Positions 10,289-21,748 of a stretch of 64,000 nucleotides of DNA are shown here, piece by piece. The stretch is from Aspidapion aeneum. Its lineage: Eukaryota; Arthropoda; Insecta; Coleoptera; Brentidae. The notes under the pieces are model-generated. The model was not told the origin of the DNA. It searched no databases and saw only the letters and a list, made by a program, of their open reading frames with translations. The translations under genes and the position numbers were made by a program. Position 1 is the first letter of the stretch. Every line of letters begins with the position of its first letter. The stretch spans positions 37,344,667 through 37,408,666 of the forward strand of contig OY755045.1 in assembly GCA_963576565.1 (NCBI GenBank), read 5' to 3'.

Positions 10289-12600
10289 GTTGCGCGAACT
10301 TGGCGGGCACTGCCGTGCCCCCAGATAAGGTACAAGTGACCAACAAGAAAAACCTGAAACTAGATGCCAATAGTTAGAAAAAAATAAATGTGTCGAGAAT
10401 ATATTAACCAAAATAACCTTTCATACCTACGCTATAGTATGGATGGCTTAAAAATTATTTAAAATAAAACATTAAAAAATGTATAATGATTTAGCCTTTG
10501 GCACAAAGACCTCTGCACAGAGAAAACGAACGAAATTAAAAAAACATATGGTTCAAGGACCGAAAGAAAGGCAAGCCAAAGCCATATTATTTATAATACA
10601 CCATTTATACAAATTAAAAATATAAAGCCAGAACGAATAAAAGCAGGCCATATACAAAACACTTTTTCATATTTATGAGACGCATTTAATGTATATTTTG
10701 CTTTTTTATTATTTATGAGTTTTCTTTTCGTATTTCATATTTTATTAATATTGAAGGTGTGTAATAAATTAAATATACATAGCTATCTACTAATATAGTC
10801 TTATCTATTTATAGGTTTCATAATATTAGTGGTGTATGTAAATTTTATTCCTGTAGGAGGGGGGAGGGGTTAAATTAGTCCACATATTTAGTCTTAGATT
10901 TATATTTTTGTGACAAATTTAATATTGAAAAGACAATATTTTCTTTGGGAATTCTTTAGCCTTTAAGACTTCCTGCGCATGTCACACAGACAAAGGCTTC
11001 TAATTTATAACATTCGTCAATTTTTTATGCATTTTATGCATATATGTCATAAATACCCTTGTAAGAGTATGTTAGTAAAGGTAGTCCTCAAAAAAAAAAA
11101 AAAAACTCTGGCTTAACCGGCAATAAGGAAAATACCAATGCCGATAAAATCAGTAGCAAGTGAAACGTGGCGTTTCCCGAGCTTTTGCAGAGGAAAGCTA
11201 AAGATTTTCTCTCGATTTTCCCTTTCTGTAGCAGTGCCGGATTTGGCTGTCGAATAGAATCAGGAAATCATCTGGCATTTTCAATAATTACTGATTTCAG
11301 TAATAATTAAAAACAAGGTTTGGCAAATGTCAATTTTTGTTTTTGAAAACAAACATTTATCAATCAAAGAAGTTTTTGTGGCTAATCGGGTAAAAATAAG
11401 TTTTTGTTTCTCTCATATTTTTCCGTGGGTAGCTGGAAAGCTTAACCTAAAAAAATTACAAAGATCACTAAAGAGCTGAATATCCCGTTAAACCCTGCCC
11501 TAAATCAAAGAAGGCTGTGTGACCTGAGGATTTTTTTTTCAGTTATATTCACTTGTAAGTTTGGAAGGGTTTGAATTTGAGGAGCTCGTTTCTTACCCAT
11601 TTTTCATAAAATGCGAATATGACTTTTGCGACACATTCGCAATAAACATTAAAGAGACCACCAAAGAAGTAAGCACCCCATAATACCTTGAATCAGAGGC
11701 ACTTACAAACCTCATAAAATATGGTAAATATTTTACCATTTACCAAACTTTTGACCTGGACGTTTATTCTTTACTACCCGTGAGTTGAGGTGAGCGAAGG
11801 GTTCACTTTTCCGGGTGGAGTTAAGATCATCGGCAATCTTGAGTTCACCACCTTTAAAAAATACCACCAAATATACACCCATAAAATTTCATCAAATGAT
11901 CTGAGCGAGATTCTTCTTTTTAAATGTTAAATTATCTTAAAAATTTAAAATGGTTTTTAAAAAAAGAAAGCAAAATAAATATAGAAAACCAAAAGTCAGA
12001 ATTATTTCCCAGGGAAGCCGAAATACTCGTATATTTAGTCGACACCGATTAAACCCGATACCCTCTAAACCTGACACTGTCTAAACCCGACAAGCCACAC
12101 GCGAGATACACTATTTCGAATTCCGAGACCTTCCACAACCGATGTTCAGTTTGCATAGTCATAATAATATAACACGCTTTCAGAAAAAGAATAGGGCTCT
12201 AAAATCCAAGAAATTTTGAGTCACAGAATATAGCTGCTTACTTGAAAAATCTGACAAAATCTCACAATCATAAAATTTCAATGAAAATTCCATTGAAAAT
12301 CACCTTCTAAATTGCGAACAGAAATCGGTTTATTTATCCAGCTATTAATCTCAAACAAAAAGATTGGTCTTTCGATTTAAGCGTCACGTCCCTTCCGCTG
12401 GGATGTCTTGCTCTCAGTCCTGAGACGGATCAACGGGTTTGTATTAAAACAATAAACAAAACCCTTATTTTTTCATTTTGTTTTGGCGTGTTTTTTTTTC
12501 GTCTCTGTGTAGTGCAACAAAATAAATAAAAAACCTTGTAGAAAGCCCAAAATAATGACGTTTAAAGAACTTTTATCGCTTGGTTCAAGTTCTAAAGACG
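10289..12600. other. 2.3 kb without a supported gene
   Basis: AT-rich sequence with a short A-run at 11089-11105. I found no conserved reading frame, RNA gene or clear repeat. Confidence 0.4.
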
Positions 12601-12758
12601 AACAAAAATATTTATAGGATTTCTTGTTACTCAATCAAGAAATGGAGGCATTTTCTGCGCTTAAACTTTATACAATTCTTATAATTAGTTGTTTTGCTTG
12701 TTTTTTAATTTGTTGCTCCCACAGAGAACTGCTCCAGCAAGGAACCATTTCTGAGCGG

Positions 12759-13013
12759 TCAAGAGCAGTGTTGATTGTATATTTGGTAATCCGTGGTCAG
12801 AGTCCAAATCTGTGTCATATAAAGTGATCCGTTATATTTAACTTCATAGCAATCACCGTTAATATTGATCACACATTTTAGTTTAAATGGGCAGTAGTAG
12901 AATTTTTCATAAACCGTTCGGATCTGATCCCAAGACTGACATAAGTATCCAAATCGCTTGTCAAATTTTAAATTTATCTTGGGTTTGTTTAAACACCCTG
13001 CATTTCTTGGCAT
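12759..13013 (-). CDS. Unrecognised 84-codon ORF, cysteine-containing; possible exon
   Basis: I do not recognise this ORF. It has six cysteines fairly evenly spaced and aromatic-rich stretches (YEKFYYCPFKLKC), which is less low-complexity than other small ORFs here. The predicted product ends in HCS and has no obvious signal peptide at the chosen ATG, so if real it would be a terminal exon. On the opposite strand a pyrimidine-rich tract ending CTCCCACAG (about 12700-12723) resembles a splice acceptor, so strand is uncertain. No neighbour supports a function. Confidence 0.2.
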   Translation of the reverse strand: MPRNAGCLNKPKINLKFDKRFGYLCQSWDQIRTVYEKFYYCPFKLKCVININGDCYEVKYNGSLYMTQIWTLTTDYQIYNQHCS

Positions 13014-14105
13014 TTTTCAAATTTAATGTAAACCATTAAAATTGATCATTATCATTTCAGGCTTGGGCATTTAGTGAGGAGTGGGAGATTCTAAACGTAT
13101 TTCTGGTTTTTCATTATCATCATATTTATTTATTCCACCAGATTGTTGCAGCACATTTTTAATATTAGCCGATTGTTGTTCTTAATGCATCGATGATATA
13201 TGATGTGTCTGTTATTCTGGATTGTTATCCATGTAATCATTGAAACTGCCTCCCTACTTTATAACGTTAACGTTGCATCATCGATCTTGTTTTGTTACAA
13301 TAGTGACTAAACTGCTAATTACTAGTGAGTTTATTTTGAGACGTATTGCACTTAGATATTTATGATTTTGAAATCGATATTAGATCAAAATTTTATTAAA
13401 AGAGCCTACTTTTCTAATCCAAACCAAACGTTGAGGTTCATTTGAATCCAATATGCCGGAACACTTGTAGCAGTCATTTTCTATTAATGTTTTTAATACG
13501 CTATATAAGTACATGTTTGAAATGCCACATTGTCGAAGGGTGAAATTTCCATCATTTTCTTGTCAGCCTAATTTTTTGTTATCGTCACTTTAATCGAAGT
13601 TTTAGATATGTCAACCAAAGTAGGATCACGCTTGTTATAAGGGGGCTATGGGTATGCCTATTTTCTTTTATTAAAAGGATGATATTGATTATTATGTGCA
13701 TAATTAATTTTGTACAAAATCAATTTTTATGCGATTTGCACGCAAATCCGCAGCGGAAAGCTCCTGATACAAAGCTCGGCGAACATAACACAGGATGATG
13801 CCAGTTATATTTTATAATTTATATTAATCAACCCGTAGGCGAAATTATTATTACTTCAATTAGGCACACGGAACAAATCTAGTTGAGAGAGTAGTCTGCC
13901 ATCTCTCTCTACACTTTTGTCTAGTTTGAGTATTTTCTGTTCGCTATCTCTATCTGCTCCATTCAATTTTAATGTGCAATTTGTGTATGGGCGTCGCGCT
14001 CTTGTATCCAACAATTTTGCTTTTATATCAATAATTAAATAATGTTTGTGTGACGCAGATATATTTACTGTAATATTTTCTAAAGTTTTAGGAATGACAG
14101 TACTA
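13014..14105. other. No gene seen
   Basis: Noncoding AT-rich sequence. An 87-codon minus-strand ORF at 13856-14119 shows no family features. Confidence 0.35.
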
Positions 14106-14117
14106 GTGTGCTTTGCC

Positions 14118-14190
14118 ATATCTCTCTCTCTCCCTTTCTCTTTCCCTTTCTCTCTCTCTTTCTCACTCTCGCTGCTTCTCTCGAAGTGCC
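14118..14190. repeat. (TC)n-rich microsatellite
   Basis: Runs of CTCTCTC with interruptions are followed by TTCTCACTC and GCTTCTCTAAAAA. A similar TC-run followed by the same phrases occurs at 48950-49110, so the microsatellite and its flank may belong to one dispersed element. Confidence 0.6.
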
Positions 14191-16540
14191 ATCTCTGCGA
14201 GGAACGTTGACAATCTTAATGGCTGTTATAATTTTGGATGCAGCTTCTCTAAAAAGTTCTATCGAGTCAGATCTAAACCACTCCTTTAAATGTCACGACA
14301 TTTTTCTTCTTCCCACATTTTGCGTTGCTTGGATTTTCCCTTGCATGATTAATTAAACTGTGGCATATCCTGGTTTTGGGAGATATTGTAGATTTTACTT
14401 TTAATTTTAATAAGTAGTGGGTTCGGTTCCAAAAAGTCTAGTCATTACTTTGGGAGAGACACTGTTTAGATCTTCTGAATCAATTTGAGTTTTACCGAAA
14501 GTATTCTGATGTAAACCTGCGACAATCATAATTCGGATCTCCCGTCTGGTAAGTCCAGTGATGTTCCTGGCTCTTTTTGTACAAGGTTCTTTAATGAACT
14601 CTTTAGATTGAGCCAGTTTTGGTAGATTTATCTAGTATTGTTAGAAGCTGTTCTTCATCCATTTCAGTATGGTTGATTTAGCAACATTATAGGACTGCTT
14701 TAAGGTTTAGCCGTCGCTCCATGAGGCGTCCTCGGCACTAAGGACCTTCTTAAAGAACATAATGCCGTTATAGTCTTTCTTGAGGCGTCCTCTTTTTTGG
14801 CATTTGGTCTTGCTTTTTCTATTCGTACTTTTACTCCATGGTTTTTATAAACTTTGGTTTTTTTCACATTCTCTTTAGTCACGGTGTTATCAGCATATCT
14901 TAGATCAACTATAAGAACTATCATTCTCTGTGTACTGAGAGAGAACACAACCTTCAGGCCACCTATTTTAAATTTTACTTGAGAGAATCGAATGTTAGAT
15001 TACTCTGGACGGTTCCATTTTGCTTGGTTGTAGTAGAAATTTGAGATGACCTGCAGGTCATAAAAGTTTGAGGTTTTACATTGTTAAGCTTCTATTAACT
15101 GTCTGAGGCTTCTTTAAATATATATCTGTTGCGTAAAGATATCAAAGAGATTGGCAGACATAATGCTGCCTTCTGTCTTGCTAGATTTACTACTACTTCA
15201 CTAACTTAACTCCAGTGTATCAATTCTTTAAACCGGTGAGAATAATTATGAGCATCTTTACAAGTCAGGACCAATAGAACTGCGGAAATCAAGTGAGATC
15301 GCATGCACACTTCGACTTTCAGCTGATTTTGAGGGCGTACTCCTTCTCACCCATTCAATGCATACACAGTAAAAGTATTTCTTACTTCTTTGACCCCTGC
15401 TTGTTTTAAGATTTTTATTATTTTATTCTAATTTAAGATACATTACAATTCATTTTTCTGCATCTCTTTGTCAATTTGATGATAATTAATTATCTCCTTG
15501 GTGGTGGAATCGACTAAAATTATTTAAAAATATAATTTAAAACTTAAATCTTCTTCAGACATTAAAATCTAACCGAGCAAGCAAGCCGACAAGGGTCCTC
15601 TAAAAATAAATTTATATATAATAAAATACACACAAGCCGGTTTTTGAACCCTAACATAATACACGCATAGTAGGCCTTGGATCAATACTACACACATAAT
15701 AATATATTATAAAAATACCTACCATCTGTTATATAAAAGACCTAACCAGACAAGAGTGTCTAGAAGTTATTAAAATAATAAAATAAAATTTGGGACTTAA
15801 GAATCATAGGGGTTCAATAAACACCAGAAAATGTTTGTTGAGATCGATCTGATACATTCATTTCAGGGAGTTTTTGTAAAATTAAGGTTTGTTTTTACTT
15901 ATAATATTCGGACAGATAATAATTTAAGTTCGAGGGAAATTTGTTAATAAAGTTAAAACTATTTAAAAAAGTTTTTACTAAGTAAATTTGTTCATCTGTT
16001 ATAGGTAGGTAAAATTTTAAGGCTGCCGTGATCGTATAAAATCCTTTAAAAGAAAGGAGCAACAGTACGAATATAAATTAAAAGGAAAAATTGACACCTA
16101 TCGTTTCAAACCAATCAGACACGTAAAAGTGTGTGATCTTATATGATCACGACAGTTTTAAAAATATGACATTGCAGTTATAATTTAAATGGCATAATTT
16201 TTAAATAATTAAAATTTCCACCTTTTCTGGAGAAAATGAAATCTCAAAAGTTAAAAATGTATCAAGATATTCGTCAAAGTTTTCATTACTTTTTAAAATT
16301 TAATCAGAGCAAGACATAGACCCAGTATTTACATATTTTTAAGATTTTATGCTCTGGTACTAATAATCAATACAATTAAATATAATTTTGACAAGATTTT
16401 TCCTAAACTAAGTGCAAACAGTCAGTTCCATAGTTTTCTAGATTTTCACTTATTACCTTTTAGCCCAACATAAAAATATTTCCTCTAGACCAAGCTCTAT
16501 TAGTTTCTCTATAAAAATTTAATTGAAGTATCTATAAGTG
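14191..16540. other. 2.3 kb without a supported gene
   Basis: A minus-strand ORF at 14700-14948 contains RYADNTV, faintly like the RT motif YADD of LINEs, but nothing around it extends the match. The remainder is AT-rich and featureless to my reading. Confidence 0.35.
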
Positions 16541-16549
16541 AGTCAGCGT

Positions 16550-16645
16550 TAAATAAAAATAAATTTGATAATGCGTTAAGTGGAGTTCTTGTGGGGAATT
16601 TTCAATCTATTTTTGGTGTGCCACAAGGCACACTTTTCGAGGTAT
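16550..16645 (+). pseudogene. Tiny LINE reverse-transcriptase remnant
   Basis: One frame reads FGVPQGTLF, the GVPQG motif of RT palm domains in jockey/CR1-type LINEs. The frame is not open beyond about 30 codons, and no other RT motif is readable beside it. Confidence 0.35.
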
Positions 16646-16914
16646 GTTTTTAATGAAATAAAAACAACAGTGGTGAAGATGGAGTATAAAATAAAACGCC
16701 AGTTTTAAAAATCAATTTTTATTAGTTTAGCAGCATTTCGAAAACTTTCTATATACAGGGTGTTTTACAATTATTATGCTAGAGTGATATGGGTTGTAGG
16801 GTGCATAAAATAAGCAGGTTTGCGATTGCTTGCTGTGTTTAAAATTTTAAAGTTAACCTTTGAGTGTCGGTTGGTTAATCACAAGACAAGAGCTGTTTTG
16901 TGTAACCTAAGGAG

Positions 16915-17032
16915 TAAAGCCTAGTTTCCACTTATACGTGCCCATCCTGATAAAAAAAACGCATCACGTGACGGGACATGGATTTGCACCTGTTTTAAAT
17001 GCAGCGTCACCTGATGCGTTTTTTGAATCAGC
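16915..17032. repeat. Dispersed hairpin repeat, copy 1
   Basis: About 118 bp are shared with 35149-35262, including AGCCTAGTTTCCAC and CATCACGTGACGGGACAT. Inside, the segment with AACGCATCACGTGACG (16949-16975) is mirrored by GCGTCACCTGATGCGTT (17004-17031), forming a 27-bp stem. No ORF. Confidence 0.65.
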
Positions 17033-17135
17033 TAATGCGTTATCTTCATTACATCTTATATCTGGTCCTTGAAGCTGCTGTTAGGATGATTGACACAAGC
17101 GGTAGTTATATTGGCATCAAATCAACGCAAAACCT

Positions 17136-17720
17136 TTGAGCGAGACTGTAACAGTGCTTGATATAGGTAAAAGCCAAAAAACGAGGACTAAAATAAATGA
17201 GTCAAAAATTAAATATATTAACTTCTTGGAAAACAACGAGAGATATGCTCACAATTTTCAAATACTTGGTTATAGTTGCGAGCCAGTGGAAAACCTTTAC
17301 ATACTTGGGAGCAAACATAAAACAAAGGAAGCAGAGGAAATGGACAAGATAAACAAAGGAAGTAGGCAAAGATTCTACGATTCAAACAAAAAATCGATAC
17401 TACAATAATTATGCACCTACAAAAGCGAATAAAGTACAACTGAATATATTTAAAAGAAAAGGTCTTCCTAAGATTTTTGGATAAGTGCACATAGAAGATG
17501 GTGAGATCATCAAAATTACAAGAATAGCTTGGTTGGAACATGTACAGAGAATCGATGAGGCAAGAAAACCAAGAAAAATTATAAACTGAAGACCTGCCAA
17601 AAGGAGAGTAAGAGAGAGGCCGCGGAAAAGATGTCGAAGATGACATCAAGAATATAAAAAAATAAAATAATAAAACCCACCAGGAATTATGTAATGTCAC
17701 TTGAAAAACATCCTAAGGGT
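17136..17720 (+). pseudogene. Degenerate LINE 3' end, same family as 37936, 43475 and 49818
   Basis: Two frames carry recognisable pieces. The first (17136-17408) has NLYILGSKHKTKEAEE, like the YLG region after the RT palm. The second (17515-17640) reads AWLEHVQRIDEARKPRKI, followed by RRVRERPRKRCRR. These correspond to the WYGHVQRM and GRRKRGRP motifs of the better copies in this window. Several stops and a frameshift separate them. It is a dead 5'-truncated copy and the target into which the next element inserted. Confidence 0.6.
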
Positions 17721-17729
17721 TAAACAGAC

Positions 17730-18728
17730 GGCTCTGGAACGAAATAGCGATGTAGAAAATAGCGACGTTCAAAATAGCGAGTAATGAAATAGCGACTATC
17801 AAAATAGCGATGTAATGAAAGCGCGACTATCAAAATAGCGATGTATCAAAATAGCGTTTGTAACAAAACAGCGACATATCAAAATAGCGATGTATTAAAA
17901 TAGCGACAATCAAAATAGCGATATATTAAAATAGCGACAACCAAAATAGCGACAATCAAAATAGCAATGTATCAAAATAGCGATGTATCAAAATAGCGAT
18001 GTATCAAAATAGCGATGTATCAAAATAGCGATGTATCAAAATAGCGATGTATCAAAATAGCGATGTATGAAAATGGCGATGTATCAAAATACCGAATCAA
18101 ACCAAACCGAATCAAATCAATCCAAACCGAAAAAAACCGAAATGCGCTATTATATCCTATTTTGACAGTACCAGCTTATTTAAAAAAAAAAAACTTTCCT
18201 GATTCTTTTCCGGGATCCTAGAGGGTGTGAATCCGAACCGAACCAAACCGATCTGAACCGAATTCGGTTCGGTTCGGATTCATACTCTCTAGGATTCCGG
18301 AAAAGAAGTCTGGAGAGTTTTTTTTGAAAAAATATGCTGGTTTGGTTCGATTCGGTTCAGTTTGGGTCGGTTCGGTTCGGTTCGGATTCACACCCTTTAG
18401 GATCCCGGGAAAGAAGTCAGGAAAGTTTTTTTTTTGAAAACTTTTCTTAGAACGAAACCTTTTAGTCAAGCTATATACCAAATTCATAGTCGCTATTTTG
18501 TTACATCGCTGTTTTGATAGTCGCTAGTTTGTTACATCGCTGTTTTGATAGTCGCTATTTTGTTACATCGCTTTTTTGTTACATCGCTATTTCGTTACAA
18601 TCGCTATTTTGTTACATCGATATTATGTTACATCGCTATTTTGATAGTCGCCTTTTCGTTACATCGCTATTTTGATTGTCGCTATTTCGATACCGCTATT
18701 TTAATAGTCGCTATTTCGTTCCAGAGCC
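17730..18728. mobile_element. 999-bp inverted-repeat element whose ends are 16-bp tandem arrays
   Basis: Ends are GGCTCTGGAACGAAATAGCG and its inverse, flanked by identical 9-mers TAAACAGAC at 17721-17729 and 18729-18737. If one terminal base is assigned differently the duplication is 8 bp. Each arm is built from repeats of about 16 bp (AAAATAGCGATGTATC), with about seven nearly perfect units at 17962-18068. The core (18105-18430) holds CCGAA/TTCGG runs in opposed orientation and a repeated TAGGATCCCGG-type phrase. No transposase. Nine-bp duplications are known for Mutator-like elements and eight for hAT; neither is proven here. Confidence 0.75.
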
Positions 18729-18737
18729 TAAACAGAC

Positions 18738-19224
18738 CGCAGTATTTCTCTGTCTGACACTTCCAGAAAACAAAAATGTAAACACAGGAAGCCATTGATT
18801 GAAGTGTAAGACATTGCACAACTGATGGACTTCTTGTGATGGTTACTGTAAAGATATTGACATCGAAACTCAACTCTATTTTTAAATAAAAATTAGTATT
18901 CAATTAGTTACGAAACTGTAAGATGTCATAATTAAAAGTAACATTTGTAGAAATTGTTTAATTACTAATTTATAATCACACCATTATTAGTAGTTTTATA
19001 GCTGTTTAATGACTAATTGAGCAATAAAATATACTAAAGAAATAATTATTTATTTTAAAACAAGCCTCGTGACGGCAACATTGTATGTCTGATGGGAGAA
19101 TGATACTGTGTAGTTCAACAAAATACACATTCCTCTGACAGGGTGCAATTATTTCAGTACATTATACGGTATTGTAAAAGCATTTTTTTTTATTTCGTTA
19201 TCGCTATTTTATTGCCAGCATATA
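18738..19224. other. No gene seen
   Basis: AT-rich sequence following the LINE remnant, with no supported feature. Confidence 0.4.
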
Positions 19225-19655
19225 TTGCCTCTTTTTGCCTTCCTGGTCCCCGTAACATTGACTAGAGATTTTTGACGATTTTTTTTTCAAATAACGCCAA
19301 AAATTTGTGATTTGGGTGTATTTTATCTTAGCAATATCGTCGTGATGTCTGTCTGTGTGTGTGTGCGTGTATATTATTTCTGTCCGTAACACGATAGCTC
19401 CTAAACCGCTGAATCGATTTTCATAAAATTTTCAGGTAAAATGGTGTTCGATACTATTTAAAAATGCTAACTTTCTAACGGAGCATAGTATCAGTATACA
19501 GTTTTCGGAATATAGTAGACTACATTTTGCTCAATATTTTGTGTTATAACTAAAAACTTCGTAAGAGTTTTGGTATCTGAGATATTTCCAAAAAACTGTT
19601 TTCAAGGCTGATATATTATCGTGGCTTCTCGTTAAGTGTGTTAATAGGCTAGCGA
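19225..19655 (+). repeat. Dispersed repeat family C, third copy
   Basis: Matches 7384-7872 in reverse complement and 4190-4359 directly. It includes the GT-rich stretch at 19350-19370, TCCGTAACACGATAGCTCC and the phrase TTTCATAAAATTTTCAGG. No coding potential. Confidence 0.55.
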
Positions 19656-20668
19656 GGAAGAATCCCTCTCCATTGTCGTAAATGGCATAAACAATGAAAA
19701 ATCGTATAACAGTCCAATGGCAAAAACGGAGATTCTACAAAAACATCATCCATCAAAACAAGACAAGAGCAAAATCGAAGTTTAGTATACAGTCTTATCA
19801 AAACCGGACAAAATCAAAAAGGACAAAATCATAAAAAGGGGCCGCCTTAGCATGAGCAACTGTCCCCGTTCTTTACCTGTACACTGGTTCCGTCTCTCTT
19901 CGTCTCATACAAATGGGTCTCATGAAAGTTTGGCGGCAAATTGAAATCGGGAACAAATAATATTGTTGTTTTTCCTTTAATTAGCTCCCCTGTCCTTCTT
20001 TTGAGAGTTCGAAATCGGTGTTAACCGAACCTAACCGAACCTCTTGGTCAATTAATTGCACATAAATCCTAACCTAGGGTCCAACGACTAACCTCGCCAT
20101 ATGTGCTATAGCAATCCTTATGTAGATACGGCGTTTTCTTTAGGCATGGCAGTAAATAAATTGCAGTGAAGGACGCTTTAATTGCATAGAAATATTAGAA
20201 CCGCTTTTCTTTAGGTAAACGTCACAAGCTAGGCCCGCCCCTTTTTATGATTATGTCCTTTTTTAATTTGTCCGGTTTTGATATAAAAGACGTTATGCAG
20301 AACTTCGATTTTGTATAAAAATTACGTGTTTATGTCCGTTTGACTGATTTTTAATCTGTATGTTGTTTTAGACTATTTTAATTTTTTATTTTTGTGTGTT
20401 CCAGTTTTTCATTTGTTTCAAAGATGATTCTTAACTGTCTACCAGACCACTTGATAATGGTTTTTTAAAAACCGAAAAGCGTCGTGATTAGACAATAAAA
20501 TATTTGTGAAGTAAGCAGGACTTTTCGTTTCTTCTCCTTTAACAATTGCTCTTGTCTTGTTTTGAAGAATGACGTTTTTGATAATGTCCGGTTATTAATA
20601 ATTTCGTTTTTAACATAGGACTGTTATGGCATTTTTTTAATGATCTTAGACGATTTTTTATTTGTCAT
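19656..20668. repeat. Dispersed repeat family A, interrupted by the BEL/Pao element
   Basis: Two opposed arms (19660-19855 and 20225-20668) share blocks such as AACAAGACAAGAGCAAAA and its complement, and GACAAAATCAAAAAGGAC-like sequence. The right arm stops at 20668 inside TTTATTTGTCAT and continues after the retrotransposon at 27116 with GTCATTTATAATAAACTATG. The uninterrupted form is at 5100-5165. Confidence 0.6.
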
Positions 20669-21209
20669 TGTTTAATGCTGCCAGTTATTTTTCTTTATTG
20701 TTTTATTTTGAATTTTTGGAAAACCTAACCTTAAAGTTTGTTTTGATATTTTTGGGCTTTCTGCAAAAACCTTCAAAAAAGAAAGTCCTGTTTGGGAAAA
20801 ATTCCGATCAGGTGATAATTTCTCTCTTTGTTGAAAGTTATTTTCTTTTTGATCACCTGATCATTTTATTAAAATCATGCGCGTTTTTTGCTCACGCTGG
20901 GAGTTTTGAAGCGCCACCCTGTGTGTGACAGGGGAATGAAGAAATCACTTCCGCCTAAAAACTAAAAGAGACACGTGTTTTCGGGTTGAAGACCGAAATT
21001 CCAGTCGCAAGGAGGGGCGGTGCCGCAAGTGAAATTTTGGGACTGCTGCAGAATTACAGAAGGTAAGCCTCTAGCGTGTTGTCGATTTTTTCCTTTGTTT
21101 TTTAGTTTAATAGACTCTGTTTCCCAGGCGGAGCGAATTTAATTTTGGGGTTATTTTTTTTTGGGATATCTCTAGTTTTTCTTCTTCTCCTTCAAGGCTC
21201 AGATTTCTA
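20669..21209 (+). repeat. 5' LTR of the degenerate BEL/Pao element
   Basis: 541 bp beginning TGTTTAATGCTGCCAG and ending CAGATTTCTA. It contains GATCAGGTGATAA and its inverse TGATCACCTGATC about 60 bp apart. The apparent ORF inside it is repeated in the 3' LTR and is not a gene. Confidence 0.9.
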
Positions 21210-21211
21210 TT

Positions 21212-21229
21212 TGGTCCTTCAGACCCTTA
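21212..21229 (+). promoter_or_regulatory. Primer-binding site of the degenerate BEL/Pao element
   Basis: TGGTCCTTCAGACCC starts two bases after the LTR. Its first nine bases equal those of the primer site in the intact element (59856-59873), which fits tRNA-Tyr; the rest has diverged. Confidence 0.6.
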
Positions 21230-21748
21230 TGTTTTGAAAAAGCCCTTTGGTTTTTACAGTTTTTTTTGTTAAAAAATTGGTAATTTTATAGTTTTTTTGC
21301 AGCAACCACATTTTATCGTTTTTTTCCTAGATTCGGACATTGTTGTTTTTGTACCGGTTTTTTTTTAGAATCCGCATGGTTTTGAAGGTTGGTTGCCCTG
21401 AGTTTGGTTTATGACCTCGTGCGGCGATAAAAAAAAACCCCGTTCGACATTTGGCAGCGACCCGGGCCCCCGTTCTTTTTCTTGCTGGCTGACGTTTCAT
21501 TGACGTTTGTGTGTTCTAACCTCACAACTTCACGTGTTGTTTTGTTTACCTCCGAGGTTAGAAAATTGTTGATTATTCGGCAGGTTTCGAATTTGTTTGT
21601 ATGAAATCCGTCGAAATTTACCTTCGTTTTTTGTTTTCGTTAAGCGCGAGATTGTTACCGCGTTCTTAGCGAACCGTACCCGTGTGTTGATAGCGGATTT
21701 GTCGCGAAAAAAACCTACCTTTTTGTATCTGATAAAAACCGCTTTGTC

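Noticed and set aside
14108..14356. 82-codon ORF rich in Leu, Ser and Phe resembling a signal or membrane protein
   Set aside because: Encoded by the (TC)n microsatellite; the same effect occurs at 48888-49103.
14700..14948. Minus-strand ORF with RYADNTV, like an RT YADD motif
   Set aside because: Only one short motif matches, the second Asp is Asn, and no adjacent RT motif is readable.
17218..17700. 160-codon minus-strand ORF
   Set aside because: It is antisense to the LINE remnant (HVQRID, basic tail) on the plus strand and has no domain of its own.
17740..18100. CRISPR-like array of short repeats
   Set aside because: The 16-bp units are contiguous with no unique spacers and lie in an inverted-repeat element in insect-type DNA.
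20662..20928. 88-codon ORF repeated at 26552-26836
   Set aside because: Falls in both LTRs of the older BEL/Pao element; no gene product of this kind is known for the family.
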